From positions 1 through 38,957 of the IMG/VR virus record IMGVR_UViG_3300021962_000259: 38,957 nt of DNA; one strand, given 5' to 3'. The first letter of the stretch is position 1. Every line of letters begins with the position of its first letter. Below are positions 1 to 9,300 of this stretch, one piece after another. The translations under genes and the position numbers were made by a program. Source of the stretch: a virus. The notes under the pieces were generated by a model. It was not told where the DNA came from. It worked only from the letters and a program-made list of their open reading frames with translations, and did no database searches.

Positions 1-87
1 AGTATAAGGAATGGAAGCTCTACTACCGGTCTGTCCAAACCTGTATAAAAAACTTGCTAATGGATTTCCAAACGAACGAACGCTCAT
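1..87 (-). CDS. Partial probable virion protein (5' end only)
   Basis: A reading frame opens with ATG at 85-87 and stays open to the window edge (29 codons, start MSVRSFGNPLASFLYRFGQT). It starts 2 nt after the stop codon of the 132-residue gene on the same strand, the same tight spacing as its neighbours, so it is probably the next gene of the fibre/structural operon. I do not recognise a family from the visible residues. The rest lies outside the window, so function and length cannot be judged. The call rests on spacing and on the absence of stops only. Confidence 0.5.
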   Translation of the reverse strand, partial: MSVRSFGNPLASFLYRFGQTGSRASIPYT

Positions 88-89
88 AA

Positions 90-488
90 TCAGACTTCAA
101 CATCGCCGTTTACTAGGAAATTAACCGCAGAACCAATACCAGTTCCACCTGCATCAGGAGCATTAACTTCTACTGAAATTGCATCAGTTGGTGTCAGAAC
201 GATTGGATAGTTAGTTTCGAAGAATGTTGTCTCACTTGGAGCAAGGTCAACTCTTAAAATACGATTTGCAGTGATTCCATATCCAGTAATAACAGGATTG
301 GTATCAGGGTTAATGTAGAGAGAAACCCTTGCAGTTCCCAATCCAGTGTTATGCATTACAACACTTCTTACATAAGTGGTTGATGCTGTTCCTGCATCAG
401 TAGCAGTGACACCAGCAGTAAAGATTCCAACAGTGCTAATGCCTGTAACTGATGCGATACTTAATACCTTGGTCTTCTGGAGTGCCAT
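90..488 (-). CDS. Small virion-associated protein of unknown function, 132 aa
   Basis: This 132-residue protein is rich in Thr, Val, Gly and Ala with alternating hydrophobic residues, consistent with an all-beta protein. The N-terminus (MALQKTKVLSIASVTGISTV) is mildly hydrophobic but lacks the positive-hydrophobic-cleavage pattern of a convincing signal peptide. It lies directly downstream of the fibre genes with an ATAAATA late-promoter element at 506-512. From context it is probably a small fibre- or capsid-decorating protein expressed late, but I do not recognise a named family. The start is the first ATG and leaves an 18-nt leader after the promoter element, which is short. Confidence 0.7.
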   Translation of the reverse strand: MALQKTKVLSIASVTGISTVGIFTAGVTATDAGTASTTYVRSVVMHNTGLGTARVSLYINPDTNPVITGYGITANRILRVDLAPSETTFFETNYPIVLTPTDAISVEVNAPDAGGTGIGSAVNFLVNGDVEV

Positions 489-505
489 CTTTTTATCTTT
501 TTATG

Positions 506-512
506 TATTTAT
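506..512 (-). promoter_or_regulatory. Late promoter element ATAAATA
   Basis: Reading the minus strand, the sequence is TAATAAATAC. The first TAA is the stop of the 81-residue gene and its last A begins the ATAAATA element. T4-like cyanophages use NATAAATA-type late promoters recognised by the gp55/gp33/gp45 system. The element lies 18 nt before the ATG at 488, a short but possible leader. Confidence 0.55.
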
Positions 513-757
513 TAAATGAACAGTGATGATGTAATGTCAAGAGAAGTGATTCCACCTCCTCCACCACCTTGAATACTGATATCAACTGTGTTTCCGTTGA
601 CGGCAAAAGTATTTCCAGTACCAACAAAGTTGAGTTGAGTGATGCCAGCACCAATGGTTGTTCCTGCTGACTGAATACCTACACCCAACCCAGAATTAAT
701 ATTAACTAGATTTCTACTGTCATCAATGACAGTAGTTCCTGAAATCTTAATTGCCAT
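512..757 (-). CDS. Short fibre-like virion protein, 81 aa
   Basis: An 81-residue protein starting MAIKISGTTVIDDSRNLVNI and containing a run of six glycines near residue 68. The opening resembles the N-termini of marine phage tail-fibre proteins (recalled similarity, not searched). The middle is glycine- and valine-rich in fibre style. It sits between the S74-type fibre and the 132-residue protein and shares the six-glycine tract with the neighbouring 1009- and 813-residue proteins. It may be an accessory fibre piece or the remnant of a larger fibre's N-terminal region. A late promoter element lies just upstream, overlapping the stop codon of the preceding gene. Confidence 0.7.
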   Translation of the reverse strand: MAIKISGTTVIDDSRNLVNINSGLGVGIQSAGTTIGAGITQLNFVGTGNTFAVNGNTVDISIQGGGGGGITSLDITSSLFI

Positions 758-784
758 CTTCGTGTAACCACTCGGCTATTTTTA

Positions 785-3700
785 CTATTTAGTATTCTTA
801 AGTTCTTCTACTTCTGCTTTAAGTTCTTTGATTGCCTCAATTAGAACCCCAATGATACCGTTATAATTCACAGTTTTTGGTTCATTACCATGTACAAGTT
901 CTGGTAATACTTGCTCAAGTTCTTGTGCAATCACACCATAAGATGGATTACCAGATTCTTTCCAATCAAACTTTACACCACGGAGTTGTTCAACTTTAAG
1001 AAGAGCATTATTAACGGTGTTGATATTCTCTTTGTAGTTAATATCGGACAGTGCATCAAAGTCTTGTGCTGTTACAATACCAGTAACAACAACACCACTT
1101 GGATTGATATTAAGAACAGAAGCACCTACAGAAACAAAGGTTTGTTGTCCCGCACCTGGAGAGAATAAACCAGTTGTTGTATCACCAATGAAAGAAAGAC
1201 TTGGTGTTGCTGCTGTTTGTGGAGCAAGAGTGAGTGATGTAATCAGAGAAGTTACAATACCAATATTAAATGGAGCAGCATCAACCCATTGAGCACTATC
1301 AACATCTTGATAGTAGATAAACAATCTACCAATATCTGTGTTGTACCAAAGATTTCCTGCAGTTACAACACCAACAAATGCATCTCCTGGAGTAGATCCA
1401 ATTCCAATACTGGCACTTCCACCACCACCACCACCTTCAAAGAAAATAGTAGCAATGCCAACATCTCCATTATAATAAGCAGTAGATACTCCAGCACCTC
1501 TAAGATCTAAGAAAGAAACACCATATCCAACTACACCACCAGAAGTTCCAATACCAATAGTGGCAGTTAGGTTTCTGGCATTTCCTGTTAGGTAAGAACC
1601 ATCACCATAAAATGCAGTAGCACTAATAATACCCGTTGATGGGTACATAGTAATTCCTGTACCAACTGATGCAATGCCTGCAACAATATTAATGCCACCA
1701 GAAAGAACATTAATTCCAGATCTTGCAGTGATAACTCCGATAGAATCAATATCAGTTACATCTTCATAAGTTAATGTTCCACCAATGGAAACATTTCCAC
1801 TAAAATATGCATTTGTTGCTGTTAAAAATCCAGATACATTGACATCATCAAGTTCAGTATGACCATCAACATCTAGATCACCATTTGCATCAATTGTCCC
1901 AGTAAAAGTAGAAACACCAGATACTGTAAGAGTAGTAGTTGTAGCTCCAACTCCTAAGAATTCAGAACCTCCAGCAAAAGTTGACAATCCAATAAAAGTA
2001 GAGACACCAGATACTCTTAAGTCAGTAAATGTATTTGGTGCATTGGCAATTGCAGACTCAATTGTTGCTGTAGTCGTTGCATCAAGAGAGGCAATATTCT
2101 GCAACTCTCTACCAGAACTGATAACTTGAGTTCCATTAATTGCGTATGCATTTGATGTCGTGATTCCACCTACATTTAATCCATCCTGAACAAAAACATA
2201 ATCATTAAACGTAGCGAATCCTACAAAAGTAGATGCTCCTGAAACATTTACTTGTGGAGTATTGATGGTATCATCAGTAAACTGAATTTCACTGACTGCT
2301 AAACGTACTCCATTTGGTACTAGTGTAGATCCAATGCCAACTCCATAGTTAAACAACCATGCATCGGTTGTTCCAAATCCATATGAGTCTGCTTTAGACC
2401 ACATGATTTGTTTATAGGTATCGGGAATGGTATTGATACCAGTAAGAGTAAAGTTTACTAATGGATTTCCTTCAGTAGATGCAATCGCAATTCCACCATG
2501 ATTTGCAGTATTATCATTAGAAACATCATTATTAGAAGTATCTGTAGTAAAACCAAGTATGAGATCTTTGTCAGATACTCTTAAGTCCTCAACAAAGACT
2601 GTTGCTAGAGTTCCACCAATACTTAAATTTCCAGAAATAAGTACATCATTATGGAAAGTTGCCTGAGAATCATAAACATCAAAGTTAGACTGAACATCTA
2701 AACTAGTAATTGTAGCAACACCACTAACATTTAAATCATCAAGTTCAGTGTGCCCATCTACATCAATATCACTATTAATATCTACTAAACCTGCAAATGT
2801 TGAGAATCCTGTAACATTAAGATTGTCAAGTTCAGTGTGTCCATCAACATCAATATCGCCATTAACATCTAAAGTAGTACCAATGGTAGCAATACCAGTA
2901 ACTTCTAAGTTGGTAGAAGTTGCTTGAGCATATGAAACATTACCGTCTACAAAAAGGTCTCCACCAACATAGAGATCGCTTTGGAATGTACCAATTCCAG
3001 TAAAAGTTGATACTCCCGATACATTTACATCATCAAGTTCAGTATGACCATCAATATCAATATCACCGTTAGCATCAATATTTCCACTAAATGTTGATAC
3101 TCCGGAAACATTAAGTGTTGTGGTTGTTGTACCAGAACCAGTTACTACAAGTCCGTCATTAATTAATGCAAAATTAGTAACCTCAAGTGTTCCAATTGTT
3201 GCTATACCAAGAATACTTAGATTAGTATCAAGAGTAATATTTTCTTGAATGTAAAGATCTCCAGCAACATAGAGATCGCTTTGGAATGTACCAATTCCAG
3301 TAAAAGTGGATAGTCCAGAAATCTCTAAAGTTGTTGCAGTAATTCCCGTTCCTGTTACATTTAATCCATCTTGGATATAAACATAATCAGAAAAAGTAGA
3401 AAATCCTACAAATGTAGAGATACCACTAACATTTAATTCATTAACAGTAAAGTCATCAATAGTAAGATCACCAGTGATCTCAGCATCACCATACACATAT
3501 AATGCCTTTATACCTGTACTGACAGGACCACGAACATCTAAGGTATATGCGGGTACAGAAGTACCAACACCAACTAAATTATTAGTATCACTTACATAAA
3601 AAACACTACCAGACGTACCTACCTGCAAATCATTTGCAAAGGTGGAAAATCCAGTAATAATAAGATCTGTTGCACCAATTCCACCTTTTACATCAAGCAA

Positions 3701-3814
3701 ATACTGGGGGGTTGTCGAACCTATACCAACTCTTTTAGTATCAGTATCTACAACTAAAGAATCAACAGCAACTTCTAATCCGTTCTTAACGACAAAATTC
3801 TTACTAATTGCCAT
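785..3814 (-). CDS. Tail fibre protein with C-terminal S74 autocleaving chaperone
   Basis: A 1009-residue trimeric-fibre-type protein. Residues 1 to about 880 are repeats built on phrases such as NVSGVSTFTGIGTF and DVDGHTELDD, typical of elongated beta-structured fibre shafts. The C-terminus (about 905-1009) is an intramolecular chaperone of peptidase family S74, ending in a coiled coil (IEAIKELKAEVEELKN). The catalytic pair is visible as SDINYK, with Ser923 and Lys928 spaced as in endosialidase-type S74 domains. Cleavage is expected just before Ser923, releasing the chaperone after trimer folding. The protein probably binds a host surface receptor or forms part of the fibre. A late promoter lies 34 nt upstream. 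Two exact 43-nt repeats 300 nt apart lie inside the shaft-coding part. Confidence 0.88.
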   Translation of the reverse strand: MAISKNFVVKNGLEVAVDSLVVDTDTKRVGIGSTTPQYLLDVKGGIGATDLIITGFSTFANDLQVGTSGSVFYVSDTNNLVGVGTSVPAYTLDVRGPVSTGIKALYVYGDAEITGDLTIDDFTVNELNVSGISTFVGFSTFSDYVYIQDGLNVTGTGITATTLEISGLSTFTGIGTFQSDLYVAGDLYIQENITLDTNLSILGIATIGTLEVTNFALINDGLVVTGSGTTTTTLNVSGVSTFSGNIDANGDIDIDGHTELDDVNVSGVSTFTGIGTFQSDLYVGGDLFVDGNVSYAQATSTNLEVTGIATIGTTLDVNGDIDVDGHTELDNLNVTGFSTFAGLVDINSDIDVDGHTELDDLNVSGVATITSLDVQSNFDVYDSQATFHNDVLISGNLSIGGTLATVFVEDLRVSDKDLILGFTTDTSNNDVSNDNTANHGGIAIASTEGNPLVNFTLTGINTIPDTYKQIMWSKADSYGFGTTDAWLFNYGVGIGSTLVPNGVRLAVSEIQFTDDTINTPQVNVSGASTFVGFATFNDYVFVQDGLNVGGITTSNAYAINGTQVISSGRELQNIASLDATTTATIESAIANAPNTFTDLRVSGVSTFIGLSTFAGGSEFLGVGATTTTLTVSGVSTFTGTIDANGDLDVDGHTELDDVNVSGFLTATNAYFSGNVSIGGTLTYEDVTDIDSIGVITARSGINVLSGGINIVAGIASVGTGITMYPSTGIISATAFYGDGSYLTGNARNLTATIGIGTSGGVVGYGVSFLDLRGAGVSTAYYNGDVGIATIFFEGGGGGGSASIGIGSTPGDAFVGVVTAGNLWYNTDIGRLFIYYQDVDSAQWVDAAPFNIGIVTSLITSLTLAPQTAATPSLSFIGDTTTGLFSPGAGQQTFVSVGASVLNINPSGVVVTGIVTAQDFDALSDINYKENINTVNNALLKVEQLRGVKFDWKESGNPSYGVIAQELEQVLPELVHGNEPKTVNYNGIIGVLIEAIKELKAEVEELKNTK
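786..792 (-). promoter_or_regulatory. Late promoter element CTAAATA
   Basis: The minus strand reads ACTAAATAGT. The element shares its last bases with the TAG stop codon (785-787) of the 1009-residue fibre gene and lies 28 nt before the ATG of the 81-residue gene. It is a one-base variant of the cyanophage late consensus NATAAATA. Confidence 0.5.
2965..3007 (-). repeat. Direct repeat copy 1, 43 nt, in the fibre gene
   Basis: Exactly identical to 3265-3307. The two copies are 300 nt apart, which is 100 codons, so recombination between them would remove or add exactly 100 residues of fibre shaft in frame. Confidence 0.9.
3265..3307 (-). repeat. Direct repeat copy 2, 43 nt, in the fibre gene
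   Basis: Second exact copy of the 43-nt stretch at 2965-3007, encoding the same shaft phrase around GIGTFQSDLYV. Confidence 0.9.
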
Positions 3815-3847
3815 TTGGGTTCACTCTCCCCCAGGTTACTTTTTTAT

Positions 3848-3854
3848 TATTTAG
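3848..3854 (-). promoter_or_regulatory. Late promoter element CTAAATA
   Basis: The minus strand reads CACTAAATAATAAAA, 34 nt before the ATG of the S74 fibre and 5 nt after the TAA stop (3860-3862) of the polyglycine protein. It resembles the cyanophage late consensus with C in place of the first A. Confidence 0.55.
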
Positions 3855-3859
3855 TGTTG

Positions 3860-6301
3860 TTATACAGCAAGTCTTAAAACAACCTTTGCGGTTTCAGTGC
3901 TTCCTCCAAGTTGGGTATCCACAACTGTTACAGTTCCATCAGTATATCCAGATCCACCACCACCGCCGGCACCATTTTCCCCACCCGTACCACCAGTGGT
4001 TCCATGTCCACCATTACCACCATTTGCAATTCCTTTTCCACCAGTTCTGTTAATATTGTATCCAGATTTAAATCCTCTCTGAATTGCGGCAGTAGCATCC
4101 ACAATTGTTCCATCAGATAATCTAAATTTAACAGTTCCAACATCAGAGCAAGGTGAAATTCCCTGATCTTTCCAATAAACACCCTTAGTACACTTAATTG
4201 ATGTTCCTCCATTGGGAGAGACTGCCTTAGTATCTGGAGAAACTGCAGTTAAAGTTGTGTTGGACCCAAAAATTCCATCAACTGCTAATGCACCATCTGC
4301 CACTGATATTCCACCATTTCCAGCATTTCTTCCCAATCCTTTAGATCCACTAACACCAATACCACCACCAAATCCACCTTTTCCTGAAGTTCCAGCGTGT
4401 CCTCCACCACCAACATTAGCAATTAATGCACCTTTTCTATAGAGGAATGGGGAATTAACCTGAGGAGTTATTCCAGTAATGACATATTCTACATTTTGCT
4501 CCATTGTAAATCTAATTCTAGAAAATCCACCTTCTCCTCCAGAATATCCTCCATTATCATCACCTTTTCCACCATAAAGGTCCATCTCAACATTAATATT
4601 TTTATCTGGAGAATAGAGAACATATGCTGTTGTAGCTCTACCAGACTCAATATCTCCAGAATCTTGCTGCTGAATAGTTAGGTCACCATTAGATAAGTTT
4701 TGATTTGATATTGTTGCATCATTCGTATTTGATATAGTTTCAAGTATTATATTATTTTGTACAGTAGCATCTACGAGTGTAAAATACGCAGTATCACTCG
4801 TAATAGGAGAATTTGTTGCAGTTGGGTGAGATACTATACAATGAACAGATTTTACAGAAGCAAAATTAGCATTATCAGAAACAATACTTAAAGTATCCGT
4901 TGTTGTTCCTGTAAAAGTTGTATTTTGATACTCTAAAGTATCTATTATTCTTTCAGTAGTTGTAGTAAATTTATAAGCAATATTTGCATATCCATCTCCA
5001 TTGTTTGTAAATTCGCTAGTTATTGTTGAGAGATCACTTCTATATCGGCTTCCGCCTCCTCCACCAGCACCACCACCACTGCTGTTATCTTGTCCTGATC
5101 CACCTCCACCGCCACCAGGGACTCCACCACCTCCAGCACCGCCTCCACCACCATCTCCAAATTTGGTGGCTCCATTACTACCACTACTTGCAGTAAATGC
5201 AGATGTAGATGCACTCAAACTACCACCAGTTCCTCCACTGGCAGCTTGTCCAGTGGACAATGAAGCGCCGCCGCCACCACCTCCACCACCAACAACTATA
5301 AGTTGGGTCCCATCTCCTCTTACAACACCGGAAGCACCTCCGCCTCCTCCGCCGCCTCCAGACCATCCAGATTCACCTGCTCCACCACCTTTACCACCTG
5401 CAGCTAAAGTACTACTACCAGGGGGACCACCAACTGGATGGTTTCCTGTTCCACCGCCACCACCAGCACGACCAATTCTAAAGTTTAAAGTACCTCCTGC
5501 ATTTAGGTTATTGAGAGTAAAATTTGCTGCTCTACCGTTTCCACCACCTCCACCAGAACCACCGGCATCACCCCCACCCCCGCCACCTCTAGCAGCAGCT
5601 ATAGATCCAGTAATATCATATGAAGTATCAGGTAAAGTTACTGATCCATCTCCATTAAAACTCTGGTCCCTAGTGTTTACAAAAATTTCCTCAATAATCT
5701 CAAATGTACCATTCTCTAACTGAATAGTACTTCCTTCTTCAACAAGAGCATCATTTACATACCATTGGTATGTTACCGCACCATCATCTAAGTAAATATC
5801 ATCGGTCAAACCTGAGTTTATATTAAAAGTCGCAATAACATTCTTACCAACAACTCTATTTGCAGGTTGTGCAATAATTTCTAACTCAGGACGTACAGAA
5901 AGAGTTGCTGAATCTGATGCTAAAGGTCCATTAAGTGAGGGTCCTGTTCCACTTGCAGCAGTATCATATTCATTATTGGGAGTATAGTCAATTTGACAAT
6001 AGAATTGTCTACCTTGATCTACGGGAGTATTTAAAGTTAATACAGTTAGTGTTGGAGTTGTAACACCAGTGAACTTAGATCCTTCAGAAAGAGCACTCCC
6101 ACCAACCTCATACCATTGATAAGTAATAGTTCCTCCATCTTCTGCTCCAGGATCTCCAGGAAAAAGAGCCTCAGCAGCAACGGTAAATGTTACAGAACTG
6201 TCTTTGTTTCCAATTGCATCCGATGGTTGCGTAGTGTATGAAAGAACTGGACCATTAAGGTCCAAATCTGTCGGGATTCTTCTAAAAAAGTTATTTTCCA
6301 T
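3860..6301 (-). CDS. Ig-like and polyglycine-rich fibre/adhesin protein, 813 aa
   Basis: An 813-residue protein with two Ig-like segments (about 18-135 and 138-205, each with a YQWY strand at 61 and 177). A first glycine-rich cassette follows (about 239-418, runs of up to eight Gly), then a third beta segment (445-510) and a second glycine-rich cassette (about 576-786). Such glycine-rich domains can pack as polyglycine-II helices, as in the T-even adhesin gp38, where they expose receptor-binding loops. Its place between two fibre genes supports a host-recognition role. The start ATG is 6 nt from the stop of the 1977-residue gene, so the two are probably co-transcribed. No enzymatic motif is visible. 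Which bacterial surface it binds cannot be told from sequence. Confidence 0.78.
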   Translation of the reverse strand: MENNFFRRIPTDLDLNGPVLSYTTQPSDAIGNKDSSVTFTVAAEALFPGDPGAEDGGTITYQWYEVGGSALSEGSKFTGVTTPTLTVLTLNTPVDQGRQFYCQIDYTPNNEYDTAASGTGPSLNGPLASDSATLSVRPELEIIAQPANRVVGKNVIATFNINSGLTDDIYLDDGAVTYQWYVNDALVEEGSTIQLENGTFEIIEEIFVNTRDQSFNGDGSVTLPDTSYDITGSIAAARGGGGGGDAGGSGGGGGNGRAANFTLNNLNAGGTLNFRIGRAGGGGGTGNHPVGGPPGSSTLAAGGKGGGAGESGWSGGGGGGGGASGVVRGDGTQLIVVGGGGGGGGASLSTGQAASGGTGGSLSASTSAFTASSGSNGATKFGDGGGGGAGGGGVPGGGGGGSGQDNSSGGGAGGGGGSRYRSDLSTITSEFTNNGDGYANIAYKFTTTTERIIDTLEYQNTTFTGTTTDTLSIVSDNANFASVKSVHCIVSHPTATNSPITSDTAYFTLVDATVQNNIILETISNTNDATISNQNLSNGDLTIQQQDSGDIESGRATTAYVLYSPDKNINVEMDLYGGKGDDNGGYSGGEGGFSRIRFTMEQNVEYVITGITPQVNSPFLYRKGALIANVGGGGHAGTSGKGGFGGGIGVSGSKGLGRNAGNGGISVADGALAVDGIFGSNTTLTAVSPDTKAVSPNGGTSIKCTKGVYWKDQGISPCSDVGTVKFRLSDGTIVDATAAIQRGFKSGYNINRTGGKGIANGGNGGHGTTGGTGGENGAGGGGGSGYTDGTVTVVDTQLGGSTETAKVVLRLAV

Positions 6302-6307
6302 TTTTTA

Positions 6308-9300
6308 TCAGTTCTGGAAGTTTTGTCCACCTACGACACCGTAGAGTCCTGATGTTGTTGGATTGTCTCCATCAAAGATCTTAAACGAATAAATGTCAGA
6401 TCTGCTTGCAATTGTTGTAACAATTGGAACAACATTACCTGGCCAATAAACTGGAATTGATGTTCCACCAACATTCTTAAATGTATCTATACCAACAGAA
6501 CGACTTCCTGTAGAATCTTGATCAATTCTAATTGAGAATGATGTGGATCCTGAAGGAGCATTGGTCAACGTAAACTGAGTAATATTAGAAGTTGCAGTAC
6601 AAATAAATGTTTGTGCCTGTGAAAGGTCAACGGTTACTACATTGGCAACAATATCAAGATACTTAACTCTTTCGGAATAAGTCTTAAATTTAGTATGACC
6701 ATTAATATCAAGTTTTGCCGTAGGAAGTGTGGATCCAATACCAACATTCGCACCATAAGACATTATGACTGTCGCACCAGATCCAACTTTAATATTTGTT
6801 GTGGTAACAATACCAGCAGTAATTCGTCCAGAAGCACTTTGCAAGTTATATGCAACTGCGGTAACAAATCCAACAACGTTAAGATCTCTGACTGAAATAA
6901 TTCCAACAAAGTTTGCTTGACCATGAACAACCATTGTGGTAGTTCCTACTCCAGCAACAGAATCACCAACTGTCAGATTTACAGAGGTTACTGATGTTCC
7001 AAGACCAACAGAACCTAAATCTGTGTTGTATATAATTCCATCCGCATTTGTCCATCCAAGAGCAGATGTATTGATATTGGTGATTAAAGATCCATCTCCA
7101 GAGAATGCAGCAGCAGTTACTGTTGCCCCAACAGAAAGTGCTCCAGAAATTGTCGTGATTCCAGAAATATAAGCACTTCCAGAAATGTTGGTGTTTCCAT
7201 TAACGTTCAGTTTATATCCATTTGCAGTTGTGCCAATACCAACACCGTCATTATCAACTGTCAATTGAGTTGTTCCTGCACCAACCTTAAATGTTGCTTC
7301 ACCCGGAGTGGTTGTACCAACACCTACCTTATTAAAGATAGCAATATTTTCATCTTTACTGAGACTTACAAATCCAAAACGACGCCAGTCATTTTCCGTG
7401 CTATAAATCCAACCAACATATCCACCTTCACTTGGGTTTGCAAAGTAAACAACATCTCCAGGGTTACCTGCAAGAGCAGGTGTCGCAATTCCTACAGTAT
7501 ATTTTCTAGAAACAGTCGTATCACCTTGTAAGAAAAGATTATTTGCCTCAAGACCTTTGGTAGAATTAACAGTTAACTTATTGTTAACAATAACTGGACC
7601 ATTAAATTCCGAAGCAGCTTTAGAATCGGATCCTCCTTCTATACGAATTGATCTTGAGAAGATGCCCTCAACAGGAGTGATAACATTTAAACTTGGAAGA
7701 ATACTAATATCTTCTCCAGTGACCGTTTGGAAAGGAGTATCAAATATTTCTTCACGACCTGTAACGGTACTCAATCTCTTATTACCAGAGTATGAAATAC
7801 CCTTGTCATTCATACCAGTGTAGAAGTTGATTCCACCACTACGCTTAGTTGATTGAGCAAGTAGTTCTTCTCCTGCTGTAATAGAGCGATCGTGTCTATC
7901 TGGAAGTGCAGTAGAATAATTACCAGGACCAAATCCAACATACTCAAATGTATGACCAGATGCTCTGTTGATTGAGTGTCTTCTTAATTCTACAGGGTCA
8001 ACTCTAACTCTTCTTAAAACTGTGTTGATTAAGTGCGATGTTGGTCTTGTTCCAAGAACACCACGAATAACGCTAATTGGATTTCCAGTTACTGATTCTT
8101 TGACTCTTACCAACTCATCACCAATCATTAAATAATCCCCAATATTAATATCAAGAGAAGTTACATTTGCAATATTAACTTCATCAGTGGTTGCATTAAT
8201 GATTGCAACAGACAATGTTGTTGTAATTCCAGCATAAGTTGGAATCATTCTACCATTGAGATTTTCATTACCAATAGAAATAATACCATCATTTGATGAC
8301 AGTCCATCTCTTAAGGCATAGAGAGTTCCAGAAACAGCAGGTGATGTTGTACCAACACCAATTCTAATTGAGAATTCTGTTCCGTTAGTGCCAATAATTT
8401 CAGTTACTACATGAGATCCATTATATACAGTTGCTCCATCTCCTGTAGCACCTGTAATAGTGATCTTTCCATCAACACTTAATCCATGCCTATTGCTAGA
8501 TATAATTGTTGCGATTCCAGAATTTTTATCATAAGTAAGGCTAGAAATTCCAATTGATTGTCCAGTTAATTGGAAATAAGATCCAGTAGCAAAAGTAGCA
8601 CCAATTCCAGATGAAGTATATCCACCAACAGAAGATGCAGAAGATACTGTGAATGAAGTTGTATTTCCTACAGGAACATCTGTAATTCTATAGAGTTGAT
8701 TATACTCACCAAATCCTTCAGATCCAACTCCACTAATTCTAATAACATCACCAACATTATTATAAATCCCACTAACAGTTAATATTGCAGAAGAGAATCC
8801 AGTATATGTTGCAACTCCTGCTACATGTAAAGTATCTCCAACCGCATAAGAACTACCACCATCCATGATCTTAATGGCATTAATAGATCCACTTCCATCA
8901 ACAGTAATCTTTGCTGTTGCATAATTTCCAGTTGTAGATCCAGTACTAATCAGAGATACATTATAATAGTCTCCAGCAGTTCCAGATCCATATCCAGCAC
9001 CAGAATTAGAGATTGTCAGAGAGGTAATTCTGTTTAATCCATGATCATAATTTGTATATACGGTATGTGCTGTTCCACTTTGAGATCTAATATTAGTAAT
9101 ACCAACACCAACGTCAGTATCTCTAAGATACTTATTCGCTGTTTCTTTTGTGATACTATTTTTTGGATCATTAATAACAACTTCACCAACTAAAGATGAA
9201 ACTGCAAAACATTGAGATTCTTTAGGATCAGATACTGGAGTGTCTCTATCGGTTTGTGGGAATAATTTTGATACTGGCTGAGAATATTTTTCATTATTAA

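Noticed and set aside
785-3814. CRISPR-like repeat spacing in the fibre gene
   Set aside because: Repeats vary in length and spacing, lie in a coding frame and encode the shaft motif; they are protein repeats.
5001-5723. Plus-strand 240-codon proline-rich open frame
   Set aside because: It is the antisense of the polyglycine cassette; GGN codons read in reverse give proline codons, so the frame is a composition artefact.
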